A DNA stretch of 42,689 nucleotides from JAUVKA01 sp964465145 (GTDB lineage Bacteria; Bacteroidota; Bacteroidia; Bacteroidales; UBA12481). The position numbers were made by a program, and so were the translations under genes. The DNA is taken from positions 1 to 42,689 of the forward strand of contig CAYXJR010000034.1 in assembly GCA_964465145.1 (NCBI GenBank), written 5' to 3'. Positions 9,127 through 17,944 of this stretch are shown in pieces; the stretch's first letter is position 1; every line of letters begins with the position of its first letter. Under the pieces are notes generated by a model that saw only the letters and a list, made by a program, of their open reading frames with translations, had not been told where the DNA came from and ran no database searches.

Positions 9127-10430
9127 AGCGTAAAGTATGGCTTATTGGTTTTCCATTTGCCCCTTGTAAAATCTGGTACTTCAATCGACTTGCTTCCCTT
9201 GGCAATTGAGCTCTCCGATAATGGGCCAATGGACGACATCAGCACACCGTCATACAAACTCAGCGGCAGTTTGGTTTTATCCTTTACGGCCTTAACAATC
9301 TGATTGAGCATTATGCCATCTGCCCCGCCGTGACCGCCAAAAATATCCTTTGCAAACCTGTTCTCATATTTTTCCTGGTATGGAGGGAATGGCTCCCAGC
9401 TGTGATATTGAGGGCTGATACCTGTCAGGTACACCGATTCCCTCTGTTCGTTGTAAATCCCTTTTGTCCCCTGAACAGTCCAGCGGTTATCGTAGGGACG
9501 GGGCGATTGCATATCAAAATTGATAACAATTGTTTTGCCCATCTTGGTCCGAACAACAGTGGTAACTATATCACCCTGCTTAAATGTCCGGTCGCCGTTC
9601 GGATGGCCCGGGAACCTCCTCTTGAAATATTCATTAATACTGAAACAGTCGGTGGCCGTTGAGGTCAGGGTGTCATAAGCATCCCCGCAGTTGATATCCA
9701 GCCAGCTGATTACCGGCCCCTGCTGGTGGGTAGGGTACTGGTTCCTGTTGTGCTCCAAAAGAAAGCGGGCCCCCCAGCGGTCGTTTCCTGTTGCACTATC
9801 AAAATACCAATGGTCAATACAGTCGTGTGAATAAGCACAGTGCGCATGTGTCATATTTCCCAGCAGGCCCTGTCTGATCATATTGAGAACTGCCAGGTTA
9901 TCAGGCCTGAAGCTCCAGTTTTCCATCATCATGCACTCCACTCCTGTTTCTTCATGGGTCTTTATCAGTTCCCAGCATTCATCGAGAGTATATGCGATCG
10001 GCACCTCACAGCAGGTGTACTTCCCTGCCTTCATCCCTGCCACTGCCATTGGAGTGTGCAGGTCCCATGGTGTGGCAATAATGACTGCATCAAGGTCATC
10101 TCTCTGGACAAGCTTCAGATAGTCTGTTTCCCCTGGGTAGCCTTCAGGTTTGGGCTGTCCCTTGTCCATAACGATCTTTTGGGCTGCTTCAAGAGCTGCC
10201 GGGTCGATGTCGCATACAGCGGGGATTTCCACTCCTTCTATTGATAAAATGTTGGCCATCAGACCGCGTCCACGGCCTCCTGTTCCAATAAATCCGATCC
10301 TGACTTTCTTAACAGATTGCCGGGTTGCTGCCTTGGCCACAAAGGGAAAGGTGCCTGCGAGGGTTACTCCGGCCAGGACTGCTGAATTGGTTTTTATAAA
10401 ACTTCGGCGATCAATCACTTTCTTTTTCAT
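9123..10430 (-). CDS. Gfo/Idh/MocA oxidoreductase with Tat signal, GH109-like
   Basis: NAD-dependent oxidoreductase-fold protein. A twin-arginine signal (DRRSFIKTNSAVLAG, 7-21) is followed by a Rossmann dinucleotide-binding motif GFIGTGGRGRG (46-56), then the VIIATPWDLHTPMA and EVPIAYTLDE blocks. The middle and C-terminal parts (RGQ-type HNRNQYPTHQQGPVISWLDI and GGHGGADGIM) are the ones seen in GH109 alpha-N-acetylgalactosaminidases, which use NAD to cleave glycosides. I therefore favour a periplasmic glycosidase of this type over a simple dehydrogenase. It follows the GHL10 gene by 19 bases on the same strand and is probably co-transcribed with it. The 3' end overlaps the convergent amidohydrolase by 4 bases. 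Confidence 0.85.
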   Translation of the reverse strand: MKKKVIDRRSFIKTNSAVLAGVTLAGTFPFVAKAATRQSVKKVRIGFIGTGGRGRGLMANILSIEGVEIPAVCDIDPAALEAAQKIVMDKGQPKPEGYPGETDYLKLVQRDDLDAVIIATPWDLHTPMAVAGMKAGKYTCCEVPIAYTLDECWELIKTHEETGVECMMMENWSFRPDNLAVLNMIRQGLLGNMTHAHCAYSHDCIDHWYFDSATGNDRWGARFLLEHNRNQYPTHQQGPVISWLDINCGDAYDTLTSTATDCFSINEYFKRRFPGHPNGDRTFKQGDIVTTVVRTKMGKTIVINFDMQSPRPYDNRWTVQGTKGIYNEQRESVYLTGISPQYHSWEPFPPYQEKYENRFAKDIFGGHGGADGIMLNQIVKAVKDKTKLPLSLYDGVLMSSIGPLSESSIAKGSKSIEVPDFTRGKWKTNKPYFTL

Positions 10431-10449
10431 TGTTTTAGAATATTAAGTT

Positions 10450-11550
10450 TTATTGGTTTTTTAAGGCTTTTCCTAACTTTTTCCACTGTTTCTTCGACAT
10501 GGAATTGGCGTTAAAGAGGCATATCCCCTTAGCTCCAGCTTCATTAGAGTATCTTACCAAATCTTGCATTTCTTCAGCTTTGATCCAGCCGGTAAACACT
10601 CCACTGTATAAAGGAATATTGTCGGGCAAGGCATCAACTCCTTCTTTTGCTGCTGTCTTCACCCAGCTAAGCTCCTCATAATAATATTCATGATAGATCA
10701 TTGGCATAACTGCATCAATTTTCCAATTGGCCCAGTCCTGCCGTACCAGTTTTTTCGACAGCTCCGGTGTGGGGAAAACGGCTGCAGTCAACATTTTTCC
10801 TTCCTGGTAGACCACATCATAGATATCATTGACCAATGTGGTAATTGAATTATATCTGAATTCCACCCAGTCTTTGTTATTGGGCGGATCATCCAGGTCC
10901 ATAGGATCAATACCATGTTCTTCTTTAAACTTTTTACGGCAATGCTCGCAGTAACAGAAATCAAACTCAGGATATTCTTTATCCTGAACCAGATTGTATT
11001 TGGGTTGTAAGCCGACTGGAAGAATGACATCCGGGAAACGGATATAATCCAGGTGCACTCCATCCAGGTAATCCAGGCTGGCAAGTGAACGCATCTGGTC
11101 AATCATGTAAGCACGGGCCCCGGGATTATTTGGGCACAGCCATTTGTAGGATGGTATGTATGGTGGTTTATCCAGGCAGGAAATACCTTCGCGGCTTACC
11201 TGGAACCATTCGGGATGTTCTTTTTGCAGGTCCCTGCCTCCATGAGGATTGGTGGTTGGGATCCAGACGTGCATGCTGAGGCCGGCTTCCTTGCCGATCC
11301 TGGCCACCCGGCTTAATTCCTCGGTTTCCCTCGGGTGCAGCAGCAATATCCCGTCAATCCCTGAATTTTTCATCATCTGGAATTTCTTATCCCATTGATG
11401 GTCGCTCATATCCCCCCGGACATACATCCAGGCCCAGTCGTAGCTTTGTTTCCCGGAATGAGAGGAATGATTATCTTGTGATTTGGTTTGCGGGGAAAAA
11501 ATCAGCAGAAAAACAGCTGTCAGCAGAAAGTAAAATCGTTTCATATTCAT
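10450..11550 (-). CDS. Secreted GHL10-type glycoside hydrolase-like protein
   Basis: Family 10 glycosyl-hydrolase-like (PF02638, YngK-related) TIM-barrel protein. A cleavable signal (about residues 1-25, hydrophobic FYFLLTAVFLLIF) is followed by the barrel. Characteristic blocks are GIDGILLLHPRE (64-75), LSMHVWIPTTNPHG (91-104), YLDGVHLDYIRFPD (161-174) and DAVMPMIYHEYYY. A small C-x-C-x2-C cluster (FCYCEHCRKKF, about 198-208) may bind metal. The exact glycan target is unknown. The start could be the ATG at 11550 or the one two codons later at 11544. Only 36 bases separate it from the divergent symporter gene, so the promoters of both must be compressed or overlap coding sequence. Downstream comes the GH109-like gene. 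Confidence 0.82.
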   Translation of the reverse strand: MNMKRFYFLLTAVFLLIFSPQTKSQDNHSSHSGKQSYDWAWMYVRGDMSDHQWDKKFQMMKNSGIDGILLLHPRETEELSRVARIGKEAGLSMHVWIPTTNPHGGRDLQKEHPEWFQVSREGISCLDKPPYIPSYKWLCPNNPGARAYMIDQMRSLASLDYLDGVHLDYIRFPDVILPVGLQPKYNLVQDKEYPEFDFCYCEHCRKKFKEEHGIDPMDLDDPPNNKDWVEFRYNSITTLVNDIYDVVYQEGKMLTAAVFPTPELSKKLVRQDWANWKIDAVMPMIYHEYYYEELSWVKTAAKEGVDALPDNIPLYSGVFTGWIKAEEMQDLVRYSNEAGAKGICLFNANSMSKKQWKKLGKALKNQ

Positions 11551-11586
11551 TTCATATTATAGCAGATTTTAAAAATAGTAAATTAA

Positions 11587-13347
11587 ATGATCTCTTTTTT
11601 CGACTGGACAGTCATTGCCTTGCTTTTGGTTTTTTCACTGGGATTAGGGCTTTATTTTTCTAAGCAATCCTCGGGCCAGGGGACTGTTGGTTATTTTGCA
11701 GCCGGGAGGAATCTTCCCTGGTGGGCCATTGGTTTATCGAATACGGCCACATATCAATCAGGGGCTGGAGGATTTGTAATGCTGATCCTCACCTTCGGAT
11801 TAGTGGGGAATTGGATATGGTGGGCCAGCTGGATTATCTGGATGCCACTGGTAGCTATTATCTGGGCTCCCATGTGGAGGCGAATGAAGATTAATACTAC
11901 GGCTGAGCTGATTACACTGCGGTATGGAGGGAAAAAGGCCCTGGTGGCCAGGAAATCCTATGCATTTATCAGCTGTTTTGGTTTTGCCGTATTATTGATT
12001 GGTTATATCACAGGGTTTTTTGTCAAGACCCTTGCTCCAATAATTCAGCTTTCAGAGATACAGGTCCTGGTTGTTCTCGGTGGCATTGCGGTTATTTATA
12101 CAATGTTTGGCGGACTCACAGGGGTGGTGTATGTTGATGTGATGCAATTCTTTTTCCTGATGGCAGGAAGTTTTCTGTTCCTGTTTTTTGCTATGGATCA
12201 GGCAGGCGGACTGCATTCGGTGGTTGAAAAAGTTACCGCCATCCGTCCGGATGCTATGAAAATAGTTCCACCCTCCGATTCGTTTGGCATCCCCTTGTTG
12301 CTCATTCTTCTGCTACAAGGCTTCTTTTTCGCAGGTTCACCAACGGCCGGAGAGGGATCGACGGCACAACGTTTTATGGCAGCAAAATCTGAGAGGGAGG
12401 CAATGAAAGGCCAACTTTTTAATACCTTCCTGGCACTCTCGCTCAGGACCATTCCATTGATAGGGATCGGGATTGTTTGTATGTCGCTTTTCCTGACCAG
12501 AGATATGGCAGGGGAAATGAGTCAGGTACCTGCAGGGATGACCGTCCTTGACGATCCCGTTCATGCCTGGGGCAGCCTGATCAATTGGACAAATTTACCA
12601 AACGGGCTAAGGGGCTTATTGATTGCTGTTGAAGTGGCAGCCTACCTGTCGACGCTTAGTACCCTGATCAACTGGGGCAGCAGCTTCGTGGTGAATGATC
12701 TTCTCCCTAAGAGAATGCTGAAAAGTGAAAAGCAGCAGATAACCGTCAGCCGCCTGAGCACATTGCTCCTGTTCATCGGGGCGGGTTTTGTGGCAGTACT
12801 GTTTGTTGAGAATATGGTCAGCTGGTTTGTGTTTATTAACTCTGCCATGGTGGTTTTCCTCCTTCCCCTTTCCTGGTTCCGGTTTTTCTGGTGGAGGTTT
12901 AACGTATGGGGGGAACTGGCAGCTATCATCCTGGGATTGCCTCTGTCCATTATCGTATGGTTTGTTCTGGACTATCAGGATAAATCGATGTGGCAGGGTC
13001 TTGCAATACTATTTGGCCTTAGCTTTTTAGTATTAATCCTCATTACCATACTGACAAAACCGGAAGATAAAAATCAACTTAAAATATTTTATGAACGATG
13101 CCGGCCGATAGGCTGGTGGGGCCCGGTTCGAGATAATTTAGGGACCAAGGAAGTCTCTCAAAACCGTAATTTGCTGATCAATTCAGCTATGGGGATTGGT
13201 ACAAGTCTTGGTTTAGTTTTTTTCACCAATGCCCTGTTTGCAGGCAGGCCTTTTATTTTAATTCTTGGTTTAATATTAACATTTGGATTAGGCTTCCTTC
13301 TGATTAGGAGATTGAGGCATAAATCCGTAAATTTCACTGATAAGTAA
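11587..13347 (+). CDS. Sodium:solute symporter family transporter
   Basis: SSS-family inner-membrane transporter (PF00474) that couples Na+ entry to uptake of a sugar or organic acid. It is 586 residues with about 13 hydrophobic helices. Family marks are YFAAGRNLPWWAIGLS (36-51) and FGGLTGVVYVDVMQ (174-187). An extended C terminus with further helices (about 480-586) is like the sugar-type Bacteroidota members. The substrate is not recognisable; the neighbours (GHL10, GH109-like oxidoreductase, GATase-like and ceramidase-like proteins) point to a glycan- or glycolipid-derived sugar. The next gene begins 10 bases downstream, so the two are co-transcribed. Confidence 0.9.
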   Translation: MISFFDWTVIALLLVFSLGLGLYFSKQSSGQGTVGYFAAGRNLPWWAIGLSNTATYQSGAGGFVMLILTFGLVGNWIWWASWIIWMPLVAIIWAPMWRRMKINTTAELITLRYGGKKALVARKSYAFISCFGFAVLLIGYITGFFVKTLAPIIQLSEIQVLVVLGGIAVIYTMFGGLTGVVYVDVMQFFFLMAGSFLFLFFAMDQAGGLHSVVEKVTAIRPDAMKIVPPSDSFGIPLLLILLLQGFFFAGSPTAGEGSTAQRFMAAKSEREAMKGQLFNTFLALSLRTIPLIGIGIVCMSLFLTRDMAGEMSQVPAGMTVLDDPVHAWGSLINWTNLPNGLRGLLIAVEVAAYLSTLSTLINWGSSFVVNDLLPKRMLKSEKQQITVSRLSTLLLFIGAGFVAVLFVENMVSWFVFINSAMVVFLLPLSWFRFFWWRFNVWGELAAIILGLPLSIIVWFVLDYQDKSMWQGLAILFGLSFLVLILITILTKPEDKNQLKIFYERCRPIGWWGPVRDNLGTKEVSQNRNLLINSAMGIGTSLGLVFFTNALFAGRPFILILGLILTFGLGFLLIRRLRHKSVNFTDK

Positions 13348-13357
13348 AAACCCGACT

Positions 13358-14137
13358 ATGGCTAAAATATATTATGTTGGCGACTGGGCAGTATTAACCG
13401 GCCCGGTGTTTGCCGAAAGTCCATTTCAATATGCACATAAAGGGCTGGAGATATTTAATTATGGTGTATGGCTAAAGGATGCCCTGGAGTCGGATGGGAA
13501 ACATGAGGTCAAATCGGTGGCTTCATGGGACTTCTATAATCTTGGCCCGGGGGAATATGAAGCCATTTTGAATGATTATGATGTACTGATATTCAGCGAC
13601 TTTGAGAGTAAGCTTTTTCAGCTCTCCCCGGAGTTTTTCGACAGGAAGAAATTTGGCCAGGGCATCCTGACTTTCCCCGACCGTATCCGGCTTACTACTG
13701 AAGCGGTGCAAAATGGCCTGGGGCTGATGTTCCTGGGCGGATGGTATTCCTTCACCGGGGAGGCTGGGAAAGGAGGCTGGGGCAGAACCATGCTCAGGGA
13801 TATCCTGCCTGTGAAATGCCTCGACTATGAGGATCTGGTAGAAAGTACTGAAGGTTATTTTCCTCTGTTGACAGAACTTGGGAAAAGCACCTTTAAGAAC
13901 CTTATTTTGGATGATATTCCCCCAATTTTGGGATATAATGAAACCAGGGAGATTGAAGAAGGACAAGTTCTCCTTCGTGTGCAGGAAACAGGTGATCCCC
14001 TTGTGGCAGTAAGGCAGGTGGGAAAAGGGAAAGTGCTGGCCTATACCTCCGATCCAGCGCCCCACTGGGGCCTGAACTTTGTTTACTGGGAACATTATAA
14101 TGAGTTCTGGCTGAATTGCCTGGAGTTGGTGCTTTGA
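13358..14137 (+). CDS. GATase1-like (DUF1355/PF07090) cytoplasmic protein
   Basis: A 259-residue protein with the fold of the class I glutamine-amidotransferase-like family PF07090. Recognisable pieces are the start KIYYVGDW, DYDVLIFSDFES, the pocket-like GLGLMFLGGWYSFTGE (about 125-140) followed by GWGRTMLRDILPV, and the terminal VGKGKVLAYTSDPAPHWG. I do not see the Cys-His-Glu triad of true glutaminases in the usual places, so amidotransferase activity is doubtful. Family members often sit beside sugar transporters and glycosidases, as here (10 bases after the symporter). The stop is followed at once by an 18-unit heptad array. Confidence 0.8.
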   Translation: MAKIYYVGDWAVLTGPVFAESPFQYAHKGLEIFNYGVWLKDALESDGKHEVKSVASWDFYNLGPGEYEAILNDYDVLIFSDFESKLFQLSPEFFDRKKFGQGILTFPDRIRLTTEAVQNGLGLMFLGGWYSFTGEAGKGGWGRTMLRDILPVKCLDYEDLVESTEGYFPLLTELGKSTFKNLILDDIPPILGYNETREIEEGQVLLRVQETGDPLVAVRQVGKGKVLAYTSDPAPHWGLNFVYWEHYNEFWLNCLELVL

Positions 14138-14263
14138 GTTGCGGGTGACGGGTGACGGGTGACGGGTGACGGGTGACGGGTGACGGGTGACGGGTGACGG
14201 GTTGCAGGTGACGGGTGACGGGTGACAGGTGACGGGTGACGGGTGACGGGTGACAGGTGACGG
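14138..14263. repeat. Heptanucleotide tandem repeat, 18 units of GTGACGG type
   Basis: Eighteen perfectly phased 7-base units fill nearly all of the 154-base space between two co-directional genes. The unit is GTGACGG, with GTTGCGG at the start, one GTTGCAG in the middle and GTGACAG at three or so positions. The array starts at the base after the stop codon of the GATase-like gene. It is the largest uniform array in the window. Confidence 0.95.
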
Positions 14264-14291
14264 GTTCTTATTAACTATTTACTGATTTCCA

Positions 14292-15554
14292 ATGCTTGTT
14301 GGCACATTCAAAATTGACATTACTCCCCTTCCGTGTGTTGAACTTTGCGGTTTTGCAAAAAGGCCGCAGCCATCAAACCATATTTTAGACCCATTGTATG
14401 TCAGGATTCTTTATTTGGATGCCGGGGGAGAAAAATTCCTGCTGATAAACCCCGACCTGATAGGTGTAGAGGGCAGTTTTGTACAGAGGATAAGATCAGA
14501 ATTAAATATTGATTTTGATATTCCTGAGGAGCACATTCAGATTTTTGCTACCCATACCCACAGCGGGCCGGGGACGGTTCACCTGAATTTTTGCGGTGAG
14601 TATGCCCCTGATTATATTGATTTCCTGCAGGATAAAATATTGGAAGGATGCCGGGCTGCCATGAAGGATCCTGAACCCTGCACGCCTGAGTTCCGGGAGG
14701 CTTCCCTAGAGCTGGGCCGGAACAGAAGGTATGTTAGTGATGATCCTTTAGATAATCCCTTAAGGATACTCTCCTGGAGAAAGCATGGAGGAGAGCTCAA
14801 ATCTGTTCTTCTGAATTATGCCATGCATCCTGTATGCCTGAAGGGTACAGGTATAAGCGCCGATTATCCCGGATGGGTAAGCAAGGCCCTGGGTGAGGAA
14901 CTGCCCGGCCAGCCACTGGTGTTATTCGGATTAGGTGCAGCCGGGGATATTGATCCACCTGGAGTGGGTGTTAGCTATGAACAAATGCAGGACTGGGGCA
15001 GCCGGATAGCCGGAACTGCAATGGATTGCTTGTTGAATGGCAGCAATGAAATTACCCTGCCGGATGGACCACTTATTAGGCTTGAGTCGGCAACGGTTGA
15101 AATTCCTCTCAGGTCTTTAGATATTGATGAGATAGACCGGTATGCCGAAAAATATCTGTCCGACAGTAAATGGAATGATGAGTTCGGGCCGGTTTTTCCC
15201 CAGGCTGTGGAAAAGTGGAGAGAGGACATGAAAAGGAAGGTGCAAAATGGCCCGGCAAGCACCAAAGCTATTGAACTGAACTGTCTGATGATTGGGCAAC
15301 TAGCAATCCTGTTTGTTAATGCCGAACTGTTTTCAGAATTTGAGAACCTTGTCCGCTCAAAAATCCATACTCCAATTATGGTGATCTCTTGCACTAACGG
15401 GCTCGAAGGTTATCTGCCCGACAGGAAAGAGTATGCCCATGGCGGTTATGAGGTTGAGACAGCTATTTTTTTCTACAACTCATTTTTGCCAGAGGCGGGA
15501 TCGCTGGAAATGTTAGCGGGGAAGTCAGTAAGGCTGATAAATAGATTTTTATAG
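14292..15554 (+). CDS. Neutral/alkaline non-lysosomal ceramidase-like hydrolase
   Basis: Protein of the neutral ceramidase N-terminal domain family (PF04734-like), 420 residues, with no signal peptide, so probably cytoplasmic. The family start VGTFKIDITP and the zinc-site segment FATHTHSGPG (85-94) are present. A second conserved part is MHPVCLKGTGISADYPGWVS, where the first His may complete the metal site. True neutral ceramidases are longer and secreted, so the substrate here may be another amide or a sugar lactone. The gene follows the symporter/GATase pair on the same strand beyond the heptad array, which may or may not interrupt the transcript. Confidence 0.8.
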   Translation: MLVGTFKIDITPLPCVELCGFAKRPQPSNHILDPLYVRILYLDAGGEKFLLINPDLIGVEGSFVQRIRSELNIDFDIPEEHIQIFATHTHSGPGTVHLNFCGEYAPDYIDFLQDKILEGCRAAMKDPEPCTPEFREASLELGRNRRYVSDDPLDNPLRILSWRKHGGELKSVLLNYAMHPVCLKGTGISADYPGWVSKALGEELPGQPLVLFGLGAAGDIDPPGVGVSYEQMQDWGSRIAGTAMDCLLNGSNEITLPDGPLIRLESATVEIPLRSLDIDEIDRYAEKYLSDSKWNDEFGPVFPQAVEKWREDMKRKVQNGPASTKAIELNCLMIGQLAILFVNAELFSEFENLVRSKIHTPIMVISCTNGLEGYLPDRKEYAHGGYEVETAIFFYNSFLPEAGSLEMLAGKSVRLINRFL

Positions 15555-15582
15555 GAGGCGAAGCACTTTCATTTAATTCCTC

Positions 15583-15777
15583 TCACCACCCGCCACCACC
15601 TGGTACCTTTGGTGCTGTTGAGTCAGCCTGAGCTTCTTTTGGACTGAAGAAAAAGAGCATGGATGCGGCTGTAAAGGCAGCATATTTGCCAGCCTTTTTC
15701 AGAGCCTCCTTTCTGGAAATTATCTCTGCTTCAGTTTTTTTCTCTGTGGTGGCTTTTTTATTCTTCTTGTCAGTCAT
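15583..15777 (-). CDS. Small peptide with Lys-rich leader, hydrophobic core and Gly-rich C-terminal Trp; possible RiPP-type precursor
   Basis: A 64-residue protein: a charged N-terminal third (to about 20), a conserved-looking SRKEALKKAGKYAAFTAAS segment with a short hydrophobic stretch (about 31-45), SPKEAQADS (46-54), and a tail STAPKVPGGGGW ending at the Trp. I do not recognise a named family. The strongest evidence that it is real is a second, decayed copy at 20566-20645, in which the same SMxFFFSPK, AQADS and terminal KW-stop line up. The two copies bracket a PqqD/HPr-kinase-like gene, a nucleotidyltransferase gene and a type IX cargo gene, all on the same strand. A modified peptide or a small exported protein are the main options; a tail-anchored membrane peptide is also possible. 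The start at 15777 is the only in-frame ATG that keeps the leader. Confidence 0.65.
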   Translation of the reverse strand: MTDKKNKKATTEKKTEAEIISRKEALKKAGKYAAFTAASMLFFFSPKEAQADSTAPKVPGGGGW

Positions 15778-15820
15778 TGCTATTCAATTCTCAATGGATG
15801 AAAATAAATTAATTTTGTTT

Positions 15821-17941
15821 TTACCAGGAAATTTTTTCATTTATCAATTCATTTCCATTCTGTATTTGCAGGAGGTAGATTCCCCTGTTCAACTGGGGTA
15901 AGTACAGAAGATTATCAAACTTATCCTTTAGAATCTTTTCTGCTCTTAATCGTCCTGAAAGATCATACACGCGCACTTTGGAACCATTATCCATTTTTCC
16001 AATAATTTTCACATAGCCTTCGGGCTGGTTAACTATGAACTTCAAATTATCTGCTGATATTTCAGCTTCTTCAATACTGAGTGTTTTCGCACTTGTATGT
16101 AAAAAGAATGTGCCAGCTTTGGTATTTTCATTATCGAGAAGCACAGAGTACGATGATCCTTCAACATCAAGCCTTGTATAAACTCCTGCATTCCTGTCCT
16201 CCAGGTAGCAGAATGCATTTTCCGGCAAATTATCTACTGCGGCTCTGAATGTAACAATAATACCTGCCGGAGCATCCAGTCCAATTGGTATTACAAGCTC
16301 ATCATAGTCTTCAGGAAGACTTTGAATGGCAAAATCCACACCATTATCTTCAACTAATTTTGAATAGAGAGAAAAATCCGGGTTACTTTTAAACATCCCG
16401 GCATCATAAGAAACATCCAGCCCACGTGTCATAGATTGATCAAAAGCTATTAGAGTATTGCTTTTGATATCCTGGCTTTCTGCGATGAGCTGAATGCTGG
16501 GCCATGGGGTATTGGAGGATTTAAAGTCAGTACCAGTTTGATGCTCCTGCATGGCTTCCGTGATACTAAAGGTAAATGTCCAAGGGTCTGCATTTTTTGC
16601 TCTTACAAAAAATCCCTGTCCTGCCTGAATATAGTTTTGGGCTAAAGATCCAGTTGGATTAGAAGCACCAGAATTATTTATTGTCTGGTATGTTGAAGAA
16701 GAAGCTTCCCACAAATACAAGGCAGCATAACTGACATCAAGTATTGCTACATTGGTGCTGTTTAATAAGTAATCTGTAGCACCACCAGAGGTAGCACGAA
16801 TGGCGCTCGGATATGGATTTCCCAGCAAATTCCAGCCCTGACCAGTGGAAACAGTGCGGGTAATAGTCATATTAGCTGGTGGTACATCAGTAGTTAGTAC
16901 CGTTCCTGTGAAAGAAACAATTCCATCTCCTGTACGCAGGGTAGAATAACCAATGCCATTTGTGAAGGGTATACCAGGATCAGCCGAAGGATAGGTATTC
17001 CAGTCATCAGCAGATTCACTGTAGGTTGTTATTGCTTTTAGAGAACCATTAGAAGCAATGCTATTTCCTGTAACGTATGACCAAATATCCTGACCAACAA
17101 CTGGGGCAGACACAAGATGCCACGGTACCACTGCACCAACCTTGCCTGTCATCCAGCGCTCATAAGTAATATTTCCGGTTGAGGTTCCTCCGACGATAAG
17201 AGATCCGGAAGAGGTATTATCGGATTGGACCAACAGGGTGGTAGTTATAAGATTACTACTGAAAGTTACTCCGGTTGTGGATCCAATTGTAATGTTCGCG
17301 GCTGTTTGAGCTTGACTAACCGTTTTGATCCCTGTTCCGGAGAAAACTAGATTATTAACAGTTGCAGGCAATCCGTTTGCTATTTGGTCAGCACCATTAA
17401 ATTCGTAATTGCCAGCTGTACTAAGAGTTACATTTTGATGCAGTGCTGGTGCTTGTATTGAACCGGTGCTTGTTGCATGATATATCCCATATTGATTCAT
17501 AGTGATCAAATTGCCATTCATGGCAAAAGTTGTTTGATTCCCATTAGTAACGTTTGCAGCGTAGGTAAGCTGAGTAGTACTAGTTGAATTAAACTGTATA
17601 GTTGCTCCAGAACCAATAGTTAATGTATTACCCCTTACAATGTTAATCACACCGTTTAAAGTAATAGAATGAGTATCGTTAGAGGTAAAATTTTGGTTCA
17701 ATTGGACAGTATGTCCTGTTGCAATTATAACATCATCAGTCCCGGTTGGAACAACATTACCAACCCAGGTGCCAGTGGCACTCCAGTTACCACTTGTAAG
17801 AGATGTTATTTGCCCCCAGCCTTTTTGTCCAACCAGAATGGCAAATAAGACGAAAAGAAATACAGTTTTAAAATAACCAGACTTGAGGAGTCCAAAAAGC
17901 TTACTTTCTGGCTGTTCTTGAGCTATGTTAATATTTACCAT
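15821..17941 (-). CDS. Type IX secretion cargo: secreted beta-rich protein with Por-type sorting tail
   Basis: 706-residue exported protein. An atypically long n-region precedes the hydrophobic signal (about 29-40, FKTVFLFVLFAILVG). Next comes a beta-helix-like region starting GNWSATGTWVGNVVPTGTDDV and rich in repeated T/N/G strands (about 50-240), then an adhesin-like middle with GQGWNLLGNPYPSAIR (about 370). The C-terminal 75 residues form a type A Por sorting domain: YVKIIGKM, GSKVRVYDLSGRL, LNRGIYLLQIQ and a final KISW. That tail targets proteins through the T9SS for surface attachment. It lies between the nucleotidyltransferase gene and the small peptide gene, on the same strand. Whether it takes part in that system is unknown. 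Confidence 0.88.
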   Translation of the reverse strand: MVNINIAQEQPESKLFGLLKSGYFKTVFLFVLFAILVGQKGWGQITSLTSGNWSATGTWVGNVVPTGTDDVIIATGHTVQLNQNFTSNDTHSITLNGVINIVRGNTLTIGSGATIQFNSTSTTQLTYAANVTNGNQTTFAMNGNLITMNQYGIYHATSTGSIQAPALHQNVTLSTAGNYEFNGADQIANGLPATVNNLVFSGTGIKTVSQAQTAANITIGSTTGVTFSSNLITTTLLVQSDNTSSGSLIVGGTSTGNITYERWMTGKVGAVVPWHLVSAPVVGQDIWSYVTGNSIASNGSLKAITTYSESADDWNTYPSADPGIPFTNGIGYSTLRTGDGIVSFTGTVLTTDVPPANMTITRTVSTGQGWNLLGNPYPSAIRATSGGATDYLLNSTNVAILDVSYAALYLWEASSSTYQTINNSGASNPTGSLAQNYIQAGQGFFVRAKNADPWTFTFSITEAMQEHQTGTDFKSSNTPWPSIQLIAESQDIKSNTLIAFDQSMTRGLDVSYDAGMFKSNPDFSLYSKLVEDNGVDFAIQSLPEDYDELVIPIGLDAPAGIIVTFRAAVDNLPENAFCYLEDRNAGVYTRLDVEGSSYSVLLDNENTKAGTFFLHTSAKTLSIEEAEISADNLKFIVNQPEGYVKIIGKMDNGSKVRVYDLSGRLRAEKILKDKFDNLLYLPQLNRGIYLLQIQNGNELINEKISW

Positions 17942-17944
17942 GCT

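Noticed and set aside
9840..10244. 134-codon plus-strand frame inside the GH109-like gene
   Set aside because: Antisense to a well-conserved oxidoreductase; Cys/His-rich composition is typical of a mirrored frame.
13523..14095. 190-codon minus-strand frame inside the GATase-like gene
   Set aside because: The opposite strand encodes a recognisable PF07090 protein; this is its antisense shadow.
14138..14263. Regular repeats that might be a CRISPR array
   Set aside because: The period is 7 bases with no unique spacers and no cas genes nearby; it is a simple tandem repeat.
15821..17941. Type IX cargo protein as the substrate of the kinase/nucleotidyltransferase
   Set aside because: Nothing in its sequence resembles a leader or a known target; proximity alone does not support this, so it is described only as a neighbour.
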